Source: an uncultured Candidatus Melainabacteria bacterium (GTDB lineage Bacteria > Cyanobacteriota > Vampirovibrionia > Gastranaerophilales > Gastranaerophilaceae). Taken from it: a stretch of DNA of 64,000 nt. Positions 9,054 through 17,764 of the stretch are shown here, piece by piece. Location of the stretch: the NCBI GenBank assembly GCA_932182025.1, contig CAKNXK010000005.1:1-64000 (forward strand). The letters run 5' to 3'. The notes beneath the pieces were generated by a model. That model ran no database searches. It was not told the DNA's origin and worked only from the letters and a program-made list of their open reading frames with translations. Position numbers and translations under genes: made by a program. The first letter of the stretch is position 1; every line of letters starts with the position of its first letter.

Positions 9054-10871
9054 CTATGCGAACTGCATTTCGTATAAATATTTGTATCTGCCATCAGGCT
9101 TGCTAATTAATTCATCATGGGTTCCAAGCTCAACGAGCTCACCTTCATTAAGAACCGCAATCCTATCTGCATTATGTATTGTTGAAAGCCTGTGAGCAAT
9201 AACAAAAACTGTCCTGTTTTGCATCAAATTATCTAAGGCTTTTTGAACAATCGCTTCTGATTCATTATCAAGAGCAGATGTTGCTTCATCCAATATTACA
9301 ATCGGCGAATTTTTAATCAAAGCCCTTGCAATTGCAACACGCTGTCTTTGTCCTCCTGATAAAGAAGCACCACGCTCACCTACAACTGTATCAATTCCAT
9401 CAGGAAGAGTCCCCAAAAATTCATCCAAATGAGCAAGTTTAACTGCGCTGACAATTTCTTCTTCACTAGCATTTGGTTTGCCCATTAAAATATTATCTTT
9501 GATTGTTCCGGAGAATAAGTAATTATCCTGGAATACAAATGATATTGAATTTCTTAAACTAACAATATCGTACTCTCTTATATCAATACCGTTAATCGTT
9601 ATTGAACCGTATTTTACATCATAAAATCTTGGTATCAAATTAACCACGGTTGATTTACCACCGCCTGAATTACCAACAAGCGCAATAGTTTCATTAGGTT
9701 TAACCGATAAATTAAAATCTTTTAATACAGGTAAATCTTTCTGATATTCGAAAGTAACGTGGTTAAAATCAACTTCGCCAACTTTTTTCAATTCCAAAGC
9801 GTGAGGTCTGTTTTCAATCTCAGGCATCAAATCAAATAACTCAAATACTCGAGCCATAGAAACAAATGTTCCTTGCAAGTTTGTAAGAGTTAATCCTAGG
9901 GTTTTAGTAGGTTTATAAAGCAACAACAATGATGTTACAAAAGAAGCAAAACTTCCTGCTGTCATTTCTCCCGACAGAATCAAACTGTTACCATAATTCA
10001 TTACAATTGCAATCCCTATGGAACAGATAAAATACATAATAGGTGACATCCAGCCAACACGTTTTGTCAAAGACATTGCAAGATTAAATTGTTTCTTAAC
10101 CTGACCTTCGAATTTATGGTTCTGATTTTCTTGTAAATTATAAGCAGTAACAATCTTATTCCCCGCACAGGTTTCATTAAAGTTTGTTGTCATATCACCT
10201 GCAACAACCATTGTGTCATTAGAAACCTTTTTTATTTTCTTTCTGATAAGAGTCACCGGAGTAATCGCAATTGCCATAACCCCAACACCAATAATTGCAA
10301 GCTTCCAGGAGTTAAACAACAGCACACCTACAAGCGCAACAAGTTCAAATATAGATAAAATAAAAGTTTTTATTGTTTCAATAAGTTTTTTTGAAGCCTG
10401 ATCTGGATCAGATAAAAATCTGCTCAAAATCAAACCGGAAGAGTTGATATCATAAAACTTAGTATCCATAGCTGTAAGCTTTTTAAACAAATCAATCTTC
10501 AAATTGTTGGACATAGTGTTTCCTGTCCACTCTGTAAGATAGTTGCAAAGATATTTCAAAAGCCCTTGAATAAGTGCAAAAATAACGATTGCAAAAGGAA
10601 TAAATTTAATAAAAAAACTTTGCAGATAAATCGTATGTCCTTGGAACTCAAAAATTTGGGATTCATTACCATTCACAACATAGTCCATATAAGGTCTTAA
10701 AGAAAAAGCCACAACACCATCCAATAATCCCAATGGAATAGCCAATAAAATAAGTATTATTGAGCGCCCTAAAACTGTTTTTATATAAGGATACATTTTA
10801 TTAAGCAAATAACCATATCTAAATGCATCTTTTGTATTAGTATTCTTTAATTTAAGTAATGAATCTTCCAT
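9054..10871 (-). CDS. MsbA-like ABC exporter (lipid A/glycolipid flippase type)
   Basis: A half-transporter with fused membrane and ATPase domains. Residues about 30-320 hold six hydrophobic segments. The C-terminal ATPase has a Walker A GNSGGGKST, the signature LSGGQRQR, Walker B IVILDEATSALD and the H-loop VIAHR. MsbA-type exporters flip lipid A-linked glycolipids across the inner membrane, which fits the neighbouring kdsD and manC. Multidrug exporters share the same architecture, so the substrate is inferred. The start chosen is the ATG at 10871, which has AGGAG four bases upstream; an ATG five codons earlier overlaps that site. It is the first gene of a four-gene operon. Confidence 0.85.
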   Translation of the reverse strand: MEDSLLKLKNTNTKDAFRYGYLLNKMYPYIKTVLGRSIILILLAIPLGLLDGVVAFSLRPYMDYVVNGNESQIFEFQGHTIYLQSFFIKFIPFAIVIFALIQGLLKYLCNYLTEWTGNTMSNNLKIDLFKKLTAMDTKFYDINSSGLILSRFLSDPDQASKKLIETIKTFILSIFELVALVGVLLFNSWKLAIIGVGVMAIAITPVTLIRKKIKKVSNDTMVVAGDMTTNFNETCAGNKIVTAYNLQENQNHKFEGQVKKQFNLAMSLTKRVGWMSPIMYFICSIGIAIVMNYGNSLILSGEMTAGSFASFVTSLLLLYKPTKTLGLTLTNLQGTFVSMARVFELFDLMPEIENRPHALELKKVGEVDFNHVTFEYQKDLPVLKDFNLSVKPNETIALVGNSGGGKSTVVNLIPRFYDVKYGSITINGIDIREYDIVSLRNSISFVFQDNYLFSGTIKDNILMGKPNASEEEIVSAVKLAHLDEFLGTLPDGIDTVVGERGASLSGGQRQRVAIARALIKNSPIVILDEATSALDNESEAIVQKALDNLMQNRTVFVIAHRLSTIHNADRIAVLNEGELVELGTHDELISKPDGRYKYLYEMQFA

Positions 10872-10945
10872 TAAACTCCTCTCCATTCGACTTTTAAGAT
10901 TATTTTATCATGAACAAAATAAAAATTCTCACCTTTACTTTTTAC

Positions 10946-10973
10946 TTGGTTTGCAAGATAATTTTCCTATAAT
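10946..10973 (+). promoter_or_regulatory. putative gltX promoter
   Basis: TTGGTT (10946-10951), 16-base spacer, TATAAT (10968-10973), then AAAGGG and the ATG at 10991. Confidence 0.55.
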
Positions 10974-10990
10974 AGAAAGGGATTAAAACT

Positions 10991-12454
10991 ATGACAGAAG
11001 TTAGAGTAAGAATAGCTCCTTCTCCAAGCGGAAACCTCCACGTTGGAACAGCAAGGACAGCTTTATTCAATTATTTGTTCGCAAAGAAAAATAACGGTAA
11101 ATTTATTTTAAGAATTGAAGATACAGACGCTGATAGAACTTCTCAAGAATATGTTGACAATATTTTTGACTCACTAAAAGCATTGGGCTTAAACTGGGAC
11201 GAAGGTCCGGATGTAGGCGGTGAATACGGTCCTTACACTCAATCAGAAAGATTTGATATCTACCCTAAATATATTCAGGAACTTCTTGATAAAGGATTTG
11301 CTTATGAATGTTTCTGCACTCCGGAAGAACTTGAAGCAGAAAAAGAAGAAGCTACAGCTAATAAAAAAGCTTACGTTTATTCAAGAAAATGCGAAAACTT
11401 AACAGAAGAAGAGAAAGCTCAACTAAGAGCTGAAGGCAGAAAACCTGCAATCAGATTTAATGTTGCAAAAGCTCAAAAAGCTTTCCACGAAACATCAGTT
11501 CTTGAATTCGAAGACCTTGTAAAAGGAAAACTTCACGTTGATACAAACCTAATCGGCGACTTTGTTATCATGAAATCAAACGGCGCTCCTACTTATAACT
11601 ACGCAGTTGTAATCGATGACGCTTTGATGAAAATTTCTCACGTAATCAGAGGCGAAGACCATATTTCAAATACCTACAAACAAATCTTAATCTTTGAAGC
11701 TTTAGGATTTGAAGTTCCAAGATTTGGACATTTAGGAATGATTCTTGCCCCTGACAGAAGCAAACTTTCAAAACGTCATGGCGCAACAGCTGTTTCTGAT
11801 TTCGTTGAACAAGGCTACTTAACAGAAGCATTGTTAAACTTCGTTGCACTTTTAGGCTGGGCTCCTTCTGACGGTGTTGAAATCAAACCAGTAGACAAGA
11901 TTGCGGAAGACTTTAGAATTGGAGAAATCTCTTCTTCTAACTCAATCTTTGAATACGATAAACTAAAATGGATGAACAGCCATTATATCAAAGCTCTTCC
12001 AATGGAAGAATTAAAAGAAAAACTAAAAAAATATTTAACAAAATATGATTTAAACGAATTGACAGAAGAACAGTTCACAAGAATGATTGAAATCACTTAT
12101 GAACCACTAACACTTCTTTCTGATATTACAGATGCAGTTACATACTTCTTCGGCAAAGACAATGTTGAATTGGATGAAAAAGCTAAAGAAAACATTGAAA
12201 CAGAACTTTCACAAGAAGTTTTAAAAGCATTTGTTGAACAAGGTGCAGATTGGGAATGGACTGAAGAAAATCTACACGAAAAATTGGAACAATTCAGAGC
12301 TGACTTCAAGGAAAAAGGCTACAAACCTAAGTTCACAATGTGGGCAATCAGAGCAGCAGTAACAGGAAGATTGTGCGGAGCTGATATGACTGCAACACTT
12401 GCAATCTTAGGAAAAGAAAATTCCTTAAACAGAGCTAAAAAAGCTATTAAATAA
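10991..12454 (+). CDS. gltX: glutamyl-tRNA synthetase
   Basis: A class I aminoacyl-tRNA synthetase charging tRNA-Glu with glutamate. The HIGH-type motif is in PSPSGNLHVGTARTALFNYL (near 9-28) and the KMSKS-type motif is KLSKRHG (near 244). The length of 487 residues is normal. A cysteine-containing segment (CFCTPEELEAEKE, then SRKC) stands where some GluRS bind zinc. The protein could be discriminating or also charge tRNA-Gln; no gatCAB genes are in the window to decide. It is monocistronic, with its own promoter and a strong terminator. Confidence 0.96.
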   Translation: MTEVRVRIAPSPSGNLHVGTARTALFNYLFAKKNNGKFILRIEDTDADRTSQEYVDNIFDSLKALGLNWDEGPDVGGEYGPYTQSERFDIYPKYIQELLDKGFAYECFCTPEELEAEKEEATANKKAYVYSRKCENLTEEEKAQLRAEGRKPAIRFNVAKAQKAFHETSVLEFEDLVKGKLHVDTNLIGDFVIMKSNGAPTYNYAVVIDDALMKISHVIRGEDHISNTYKQILIFEALGFEVPRFGHLGMILAPDRSKLSKRHGATAVSDFVEQGYLTEALLNFVALLGWAPSDGVEIKPVDKIAEDFRIGEISSSNSIFEYDKLKWMNSHYIKALPMEELKEKLKKYLTKYDLNELTEEQFTRMIEITYEPLTLLSDITDAVTYFFGKDNVELDEKAKENIETELSQEVLKAFVEQGADWEWTEENLHEKLEQFRADFKEKGYKPKFTMWAIRAAVTGRLCGADMTATLAILGKENSLNRAKKAIK

Positions 12455-12489
12455 ACAAAAAAAAGACGGGATTAAAATCCCGCCTTTTT
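12455..12489. terminator. bidirectional intrinsic terminator after gltX
   Basis: CGGGATT (12467-12473), AA, AATCCCG (12476-12482), preceded by an A-tract and followed by CCTTTTT. It overlaps the last codon of the convergent small secreted-protein gene by a few bases. Confidence 0.9.
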
Positions 12490-12778
12490 ATTTATTTTTA
12501 TTCGCCGCACTGCCGTGTTTTCTTGCCTTGCGCGGACTTGTATTATTTGAAGCATTATTGTAATTACGATGATTAATATTAATAGAATTCATCCTTCTGT
12601 AATTCTCCGCATCCAATCTGTCTTGATAAGCTTTAGCTGATCCGTTAAGAGTTGGCGCAGGATTCACCAGCACTCGACCGCCAAATTCATTTGATGGGCA
12701 ATTGCTATTGTAATTAAAAGCATGTGCACCTAAAGAAAAAAACATTAAAGCTGCTAGGGTAAATACAATTTTTTTCAT
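12488..12778 (-). CDS. small secreted protein of unknown function
   Basis: A 96-residue protein beginning with a signal peptide (MKKIVFTLAALMFFSLGAHA). The mature part is hydrophilic, rich in Asn, Arg and Tyr, and ends in a very basic tail (KARKHGSAANKNK). No family was recognised. The ATG at 12778 is chosen because TAAGGAG lies 7 bases upstream; the longer frame to 12823 would put 15 residues before the signal peptide. Confidence 0.65.
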   Translation of the reverse strand: MKKIVFTLAALMFFSLGAHAFNYNSNCPSNEFGGRVLVNPAPTLNGSAKAYQDRLDAENYRRMNSININHRNYNNASNNTSPRKARKHGSAANKNK

Positions 12779-12833
12779 AATTAAACTCCTTATACTTGTG
12801 TCAATATAACGATTTGGGTTCAAATTTGTTCAT

Positions 12834-14102
12834 TTATTTTATTATACCATCTTTTATAAGCTGCTCTCTTATCATTTTTTTAGTCTGAAACTCTTCGTCG
12901 CCATCAGAAGAAAATCTCTTAAGAAGCATAACTCCCGGAGTCACAACACCAAGAGCAAACATACATGTACCTAGTCCGGTCAGAATAGATTTTCTTTTAA
13001 GCTTTTTAACCCCTGCAAAGAATTTTTCAGAAGTTTCCCCTTTTGCAACAGCCTCTTTATATTGCAAATACAACTCTTCAACCTTCTTATTTACTCCCTC
13101 AATCTCTTCAAGGTCAATATATTTTCTGGTATCAATTTTATCAGTTTTATTATAAAGCTTAATAAGCCCTGAATCCTTAGCTGTCTTAACTATCATATTA
13201 TCAGGATTATTGTGTAAAAATTCATATAAATCAGCCTTAGAAGTATTTGCAGCTTTAAACTCCTCAAGAGCCTTTTGAATAGAACCGTCTTCAAAAGATT
13301 TTTTCAACTTGCCTTCTTCCAAAACTTTTGCATCAAGCCCAATTGTTTTATTATGTTTTTTCTTAGCATAATTTTCAAGTGCCTGCTGAATTTTATCACC
13401 TGCATAATACATAAAACATAGAGTAAATCCTTCTTTAATACCATAACCGATGAATTCCTGAGGACTTCTTGAATCCTTTAATCTTTCACCGGTAATTGCA
13501 CCGTCTAAAATCCACATGTTTTTCACAGGACTGAATGCAAATGTCTCTACTACATTGCCTAAACCTTTGAAGGCTACATTTGAACCGGATTTGTTTTCTT
13601 CTTGTTTTTTAGACGCTTCGTATTCTGCAATAAGATTTTTTCTGATTTTATTTTCAGTATAATTTTGTTTGAATTTTGTAAGCCCGATATAACTGCCGAT
13701 TGTCATTGCCGTAGATACAATAAACTTTGCAGTTGTAGTATTTTTAAACATTTTTTGATTTTTTGCAATTTTCTCAATATTCTTCTTTACCTTATCATCA
13801 GGCGCATATTTTTGAACTTTTTCAAATACATCCTTGTCTTTAAGATTTCTTGCATCAAATTTAGAATCGAAGTCCATCCATTTGAAAACAGTTTTGTCAA
13901 ACAGCCATTTAAACCCGGGAATACCAAAAAGCCAGATAGCCTCAGTACCTGTTTCATCAATAAATCTATCTTGTCCTTCTTCCTTACCAGTCACAAATGA
14001 GCCGGCAGTCATTCCACCCGTAGCTGAAAAATCCTTAATTGCCAATGGCACCAAGGAATTTGAATTACCTAATGTAGAAAATATTTTAGCTGCGTTAACC
14101 AT
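12834..14102 (-). CDS. hypothetical membrane protein, lineage-type family
   Basis: A 422-residue protein without a recognised domain. Two or three hydrophobic segments are visible (around 125-145, 208-235 and 385-402). The first 40 residues are small and polar (FSATGGMTAGSFVTGKEE), and the middle is charged and helical. Its composition and its N-terminus without a classical signal resemble the 717-residue protein at 31.4 kb, which also has FSP/FKA-like N-terminal phrases and a Gly-rich membrane section, so the two may belong to one expanded family. No function is inferred. Confidence 0.65.
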   Translation of the reverse strand: MVNAAKIFSTLGNSNSLVPLAIKDFSATGGMTAGSFVTGKEEGQDRFIDETGTEAIWLFGIPGFKWLFDKTVFKWMDFDSKFDARNLKDKDVFEKVQKYAPDDKVKKNIEKIAKNQKMFKNTTTAKFIVSTAMTIGSYIGLTKFKQNYTENKIRKNLIAEYEASKKQEENKSGSNVAFKGLGNVVETFAFSPVKNMWILDGAITGERLKDSRSPQEFIGYGIKEGFTLCFMYYAGDKIQQALENYAKKKHNKTIGLDAKVLEEGKLKKSFEDGSIQKALEEFKAANTSKADLYEFLHNNPDNMIVKTAKDSGLIKLYNKTDKIDTRKYIDLEEIEGVNKKVEELYLQYKEAVAKGETSEKFFAGVKKLKRKSILTGLGTCMFALGVVTPGVMLLKRFSSDGDEEFQTKKMIREQLIKDGIIK

Positions 14103-14181
14103 TTATTTACACTTCGACCTTCTTATTATATTAAGTCCATAAATTTTTAAAATTGCCTAATTGTAAAATTTTATTTACATA

Positions 14182-14212
14182 AAAAAAGCTTCACATCCAG
14201 TGAAGCTTTTTT
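14182..14212 (-). terminator. intrinsic terminator after the rpoZ-like gene
   Basis: AAAAAAGCTTCAC (14182-14194), loop ATCCA, GTGAAGCTTTTTT (14200-14212). The symmetrical A and T tracts would let it work in both directions; it lies 20 bases past the rpoZ-like stop. Confidence 0.88.
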
Positions 14213-14231
14213 CAGTTAAAAACCTATATTC

Positions 14232-14474
14232 TTAGCCGACTAACTCAGTATTATCTGATTCGGAAGCTTTCACCATAATAGCGTGTTCAACAGGATTTTC
14301 TTTCTTATAAGAATTTTCTGCAACAACTTCTTCAAAACCAAACTCATCTCGAGCTTTCTTCATTTGAGTTTCATCAACCAATTTCTTTGCAAGCTCAGCG
14401 ATTTCATACACTAACTTGTATCTGTTATCTGTATTTTCGTTTAAATCCCAAGCTACTTTAATTATTTGATCCAT
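14232..14474 (-). CDS. rpoZ: probable RNA polymerase omega subunit
   Basis: An 80-residue protein, MDQIIKVAWDLNENTDNRYK onward. The segment NTDNRYKLVYEIAELAKKLV matches the conserved omega pattern (D-N-R-Y/F-x-L-V-x-x-x-A-x-x-A-x-x-L). The later ENPVEHAIMVKASE matches the K/N-P-V-x-x-A-[LI] segment where omega contacts beta prime. Omega helps RNA polymerase assembly. The start at 14474 has AGAGGAT upstream; the longer frame to 14513 lacks one. The protein is at the short end of the family and the identification rests on two short motifs. Confidence 0.6.
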   Translation of the reverse strand: MDQIIKVAWDLNENTDNRYKLVYEIAELAKKLVDETQMKKARDEFGFEEVVAENSYKKENPVEHAIMVKASESDNTELVG

Positions 14475-14630
14475 TTTTATCCTCTTGATTAAGATATTAA
14501 CAATTATAGTCATTTTATAACGCTAAATTTTATTTGTCCAGAGGTACAAAATTTACATAACTTTACACAAAGGGCAATTATTAAAATATTAAATACTTTA
14601 TATATACGTATTTAAAATTAGGAGAGAAGC

Positions 14631-15164
14631 ATGACAACAACAGTTACACTACAAGTAGCAAAAAGCAACAATAGCACACAAGATTTTACAGTACAAGTAA
14701 AAGATAAGAAATTTCTGAACACCATTATAGATACAAGCAAAGAAACAATTACCGAACAGGAAATGAATTACATTCAAGATGTCGCAAAAAGAGGCGGTGA
14801 CGCAGGAATTTTAGAAGATTGCGACTTGAATCCGCAAGAGAAATTAAAATTAGCTGTAATTAATAAATATGATGATGCCTATGATATCAAATTGTCTTCA
14901 GACGGCAAATATTTTGAAATAACAATCAAACCGACATCATGTTTATATCCTGACCCAAGAATTGAAGACGTGAAAAAAGATTTTGGTCTAAGAGAAAACG
15001 TATTTATTGATAATAACAATAACCTAGTTGGCGAACATCCTGACGAAGGAATCGGCGGTAACTATGATAACAACAAACTAAAAGGCGGTACAACATTCAG
15101 AGTTCCTGTAAACGAAGCTCATTTTACAAATGGACCTGCAGGTTTTTGGAGACGTTTAATCTAA
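14631..15164 (+). CDS. hypothetical protein
   Basis: A 177-residue soluble protein with no signal peptide and no recognised family. The N-terminal 55 residues look like a small beta domain (TTTVTLQVAKSNNSTQDFTV). A helical segment follows, then beta strands with acidic loops (KYFEITIKPT, LYPDPRIEDVKKDFG), and a Gly/Asn-rich end. GGAGAG stands 6 bases before the ATG. Its stop is 2 bases from the convergent map stop. Upstream (14514-14630) there is AT-rich sequence with likely promoter elements but no other gene. Confidence 0.6.
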   Translation: MTTTVTLQVAKSNNSTQDFTVQVKDKKFLNTIIDTSKETITEQEMNYIQDVAKRGGDAGILEDCDLNPQEKLKLAVINKYDDAYDIKLSSDGKYFEITIKPTSCLYPDPRIEDVKKDFGLRENVFIDNNNNLVGEHPDEGIGGNYDNNKLKGGTTFRVPVNEAHFTNGPAGFWRRLI

Positions 15165-15165
15165 T

Positions 15166-15918
15166 TTACTCTATAAGAGTAGTCATAAGTATCGGATCAC
15201 CATCTGTAGCAAGAACAGTATGTTCAAAGTGTGCAGATGGTTTTCTGTCTTTTGTAACAACACCCCATTTGTCATCTTCAACAAAAACTTCATCACAACC
15301 AAGGTTTAACATTGGTTCAATTGCAATAACATAGCCAGATTTAATCAGCGTATTGTCACCAACTCTATAGTTAAATAAAAACGGATCTTCATGCATAGAA
15401 TGCCCTACGCCATGCCCGCCATATTGACGCACAATGCCCATTTTATAAGATTTTGCAACATCTTCAATCGCTCCGGATATATCATCAAGGACATTACCTG
15501 CTCTCATTTTTTCAATACCGGCAAACAAAGACTCTTCAGTAGCTTTCATTAAAAGCTGCTTTTCTTCTGAGATTTTACCTACTGCGTATGACCAAGCACT
15601 ATCTCCTACCATACCACCATAGGTAGCTCCAACATCAATTGCAATAATATCTCCTTCTTTAAGTATTTCATTTTCAGAAGGAATCCCGTGTACAACTTTT
15701 TCGTTAATTGAAGTACAAATACAAGCCGGAAAACCACTATAGCCAAGAAATGTAGGAATAGCTTTATTTTCTTTTATAACCTGCATCGCAATATTGTCTA
15801 GTTCTTTTGTTGAAATTCCAGGTTCAACAACCTCTTTCATTTTTTTATGAACCAAAGCAACAATATGTCCTGCGTGTCTCATTCTTTTTATTTCATCACG
15901 TGATTTTCTGTTAATCAT
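15166..15918 (-). CDS. map: methionine aminopeptidase, type I
   Basis: Removes the initiator methionine from nascent proteins. The 250 residues match type Ia, without the N-terminal zinc-finger extension. The metal ligands are visible in order: Asp in AIDVGATYGG, Asp in MVGDSAWSY, His in GGHGVGHSMHEDP, Glu in AIEPMLNLG and Glu in HFEHTVL. The ATG at 15918 is the only reasonable start. In many bacteria map lies in the ribosomal protein cluster next to secY and adk; here it stands alone beside tRNA-Glu. Confidence 0.96.
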   Translation of the reverse strand: MINRKSRDEIKRMRHAGHIVALVHKKMKEVVEPGISTKELDNIAMQVIKENKAIPTFLGYSGFPACICTSINEKVVHGIPSENEILKEGDIIAIDVGATYGGMVGDSAWSYAVGKISEEKQLLMKATEESLFAGIEKMRAGNVLDDISGAIEDVAKSYKMGIVRQYGGHGVGHSMHEDPFLFNYRVGDNTLIKSGYVIAIEPMLNLGCDEVFVEDDKWGVVTKDRKPSAHFEHTVLATDGDPILMTTLIE

Positions 15919-16027
15919 AAATACCTCAATTCTTAATTTTATTGTATAACAAAAAAATTCCTTTACCCATTTTTATCATTAAAACTATAAATTAGAGGAA
16001 TTGAAAAAAAAAATTTTTATTTACCCC

Positions 16028-16058
16028 TTGACATAAAATTTTGATTTGATAATATAAT
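16028..16058 (+). promoter_or_regulatory. tRNA-Glu promoter
   Basis: Consensus TTGACA at 16028-16033. TATAAT is at 16053-16058 (19-base spacer), with the overlapping alternative TAATAT at 16050-16055 (16-base spacer). Transcription would start close to the tRNA 5' end at 16070. Confidence 0.7.
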
Positions 16059-16069
16059 ACTTGTGACTA

Positions 16070-16145
16070 GCCCCCATCGTCTAGAGGCCTAGGACAACAC
16101 CCTTTCACGGTGTAGACAGCGATTCGAATTCGCTTGGGGGTACCA
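16070..16145 (+). tRNA. tRNA-Glu (UUC)
   Basis: The cloverleaf can be drawn by eye: acceptor strands GCCCCCA/TGGGGGT (7 bp, the first pair being G-U), anticodon stem ACACC/GGTGT with loop CTTTCAC (anticodon TTC at 16104-16106), T-loop TTCGAAT, discriminator A, encoded CCA at 16143-16145. The 3' end coincides with the left copy of the 14-bp repeat that bounds the integrated island, so this gene is the attachment site. The island supplies its own terminator just downstream. Confidence 0.95.
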
Positions 16146-17601
16146 TTTTAAAATCAGGAGGCAATAAGCCTCCTTTTTTAATGTAAAACCAACTATTTGA
16201 GCTGTTTCGAAAACCATTATTTTCATAAACTAGTCCTTGAGGGAAAAAAATCTTTTGTAAACGCTGTTTTGTATCCAAATCACTCTCTTGCCATAGCTTA
16301 TCTATGTTTTCCAAAGCATTACAAACAAAATCAAAGCATTTCTCAAAGTCATCACCTGATATCTCAGCATCTGATAAACAAAGTTTTATACGTTTTTCTT
16401 CCTCTTCAAATTGTTCAGATTTAAGCTTATAATCAGCTTCTCTCAATTTTCCTTCAATATACATGTCAACAAGCTTACCCTTCTTTTCTTGTAGCACTTT
16501 TAAATCCTGCTTTAGTTTAGAAATTATGTTACCTCTTGTTTTCACAGCGTTTTTATAAGTTGTTTTCACATTTTGTTTAAAAAGAAGCATATAATCCTCA
16601 CTTGGTTTTAGTTCTGATAAATAATCAATAAACATTTGTTCAAGCTTATCTTTTGGAACTCTTACCTGACTTCTACACTCTTTGTTGTAACAATGATAAT
16701 AAGCATATTTCTTATTCTTTCGACCCGTAGATTTACTAGCTGTTAAAGGTTCACCACAAAATGGACATAAAATAAATTGCCTCAATGGAAATTCAGCATT
16801 ATTTCTTAAATAGGATGTTACAATAGGTTTTACACCATTTCTAAGAATCTGAACTTTATCATACAATTCTTCTGAAATAATAGGTTCAAAATTACCTTTA
16901 ACCATATTTTCAGATAAGGAAGGACAATACATTCTTCCACAATAAACAGCATTTTTCAAAATACAAAACATTTGAGATGATGATACAGAAACATTTTCAC
17001 GCTGTAATATAGTTCTAATTTGAGATTGTGTATAAATACCAGTTGAAAAAAGTTCATATATTCTTTTTACAATTGGAGCTTTTTCATCATCGTGATACAT
17101 ATTACCATTAACTAACTTATAGCCATACGGAGCTTTCCAGAGCCATTTACCTTCCATAAAAGCTTGTTTCATACCAGCTGTAACACGTTCTGATTTTTGG
17201 TCATTCTCAAATTGTGCAAACACTCCCAACATATTACGAGAAAGTTTACCAATTGCAGAATTATCATTAGTTTCAGTTGCAGACAGAATTTCAATATCTA
17301 ATTTATTAAAGAAACTATTTAAGCAATAATAATCTTCCATATTTCTGGATAAACGGTCAATTTTCCATAACACCAAAGCATCTATAGTGATTTTGTTTGC
17401 AGAACAATATTCCATCAAGGCTTTTAGCTCTGTTCTATCAGTAGTTTTAGCACTTTCTCCACATTCTTCAAATATATTCATTACATTATAGCCTTGCCTT
17501 TTAGCAAAGTTTTTACAATCTTCCAATTGTCTTTTTAAGCTAAAACCATTTTGAGCCTGTTCAGTTGTAGACACTCTTGTATATATTACACAATTTTTCA
17601 T
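16105..17601 (-). CDS. large serine recombinase (integrase) of the tRNA-Glu island
   Basis: A 498-residue site-specific recombinase. The N-terminal resolvase domain has YTRVST with the catalytic serine and WKIDRLSRN. A recombinase domain, a zinc ribbon (CPFCGEPL, then HCYNKEC) and a long coiled coil (about 355-410) follow, as in phage and ICE large serine integrases. ATG at 17601 is chosen because AAGGAG lies 7-8 bases upstream. The last codons (VPPSEFESLSTP) are read antisense through tRNA-Glu, so the gene end depends on the integrated state. In an excised circle, joining the right end in phase would give a different tail ending at a TAA after about 25 codons. Confidence 0.93.
   Translation of the reverse strand: MKNCVIYTRVSTTEQAQNGFSLKRQLEDCKNFAKRQGYNVMNIFEECGESAKTTDRTELKALMEYCSANKITIDALVLWKIDRLSRNMEDYYCLNSFFNKLDIEILSATETNDNSAIGKLSRNMLGVFAQFENDQKSERVTAGMKQAFMEGKWLWKAPYGYKLVNGNMYHDDEKAPIVKRIYELFSTGIYTQSQIRTILQRENVSVSSSQMFCILKNAVYCGRMYCPSLSENMVKGNFEPIISEELYDKVQILRNGVKPIVTSYLRNNAEFPLRQFILCPFCGEPLTASKSTGRKNKKYAYYHCYNKECRSQVRVPKDKLEQMFIDYLSELKPSEDYMLLFKQNVKTTYKNAVKTRGNIISKLKQDLKVLQEKKGKLVDMYIEGKLREADYKLKSEQFEEEEKRIKLCLSDAEISGDDFEKCFDFVCNALENIDKLWQESDLDTKQRLQKIFFPQGLVYENNGFRNSSNSWFYIKKGGLLPPDFKMVPPSEFESLSTP
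16140..16153. repeat. left attachment site core (attL)
   Basis: GTACCATTTTAAAA, identical to 30237-30250. It covers the last bases of tRNA-Glu including CCA. Weaker identity (GG) continues upstream of the core at both ends. Confidence 0.85.
16156..16179 (+). terminator. element-borne terminator behind tRNA-Glu
   Basis: AGGAGGC (16156-16162), loop AATAA, GCCTCCT (16168-16174), TTTTT. It begins 3 bases inside the island and lies within the 3' end of the integrase gene on the other strand. It would replace the tRNA terminator that integration separated from the tRNA. Confidence 0.85.
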
Positions 17602-17602
17602 A

Positions 17603-17701
17603 TTATATTCTCCTTTCAAGATATTTACACACTAAAATTTCTGATAATTTTTGAACCATATCATTTACATCTGGTTCATAATAATAATTTTTTATATTCA
17701 T
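17603..17701 (-). CDS. 32-residue ORF coupled to the integrase
   Basis: MNIKNYYYEPDVNDMVQKLS onward, ending KYLERRI; 32 residues. It has an AAAGG site before its ATG at 17701. Its TAA ends one base before the integrase ATG, and the integrase ribosome site lies within its last codons, so the two are almost certainly translated together. Its role is unknown: leader peptide, small regulator or directionality factor are all possible. The coupling is what supports it as a real gene. Confidence 0.6.
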   Translation of the reverse strand: MNIKNYYYEPDVNDMVQKLSEILVCKYLERRI

Positions 17702-17734
17702 TTTATACCTTTCTAAACTCTAAGTACTCATATT

Positions 17735-17764
17735 CATGTAACATCGTGAAATATTACATGTCAA
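17735..17764 (-). promoter_or_regulatory. putative integrase promoter with operator
   Basis: On the minus strand a consensus TTGACA (plus positions 17759-17764) overlaps an inverted repeat CATGTAA (17735-17741) / TTACATG (17754-17760) with a 12-base spacer. A repressor bound there would block the -35 box. TTACAT motifs also occur at 29803-29808 and 29816-29822, upstream of the ribbon-helix-helix gene at the other end of the island. Confidence 0.5.
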
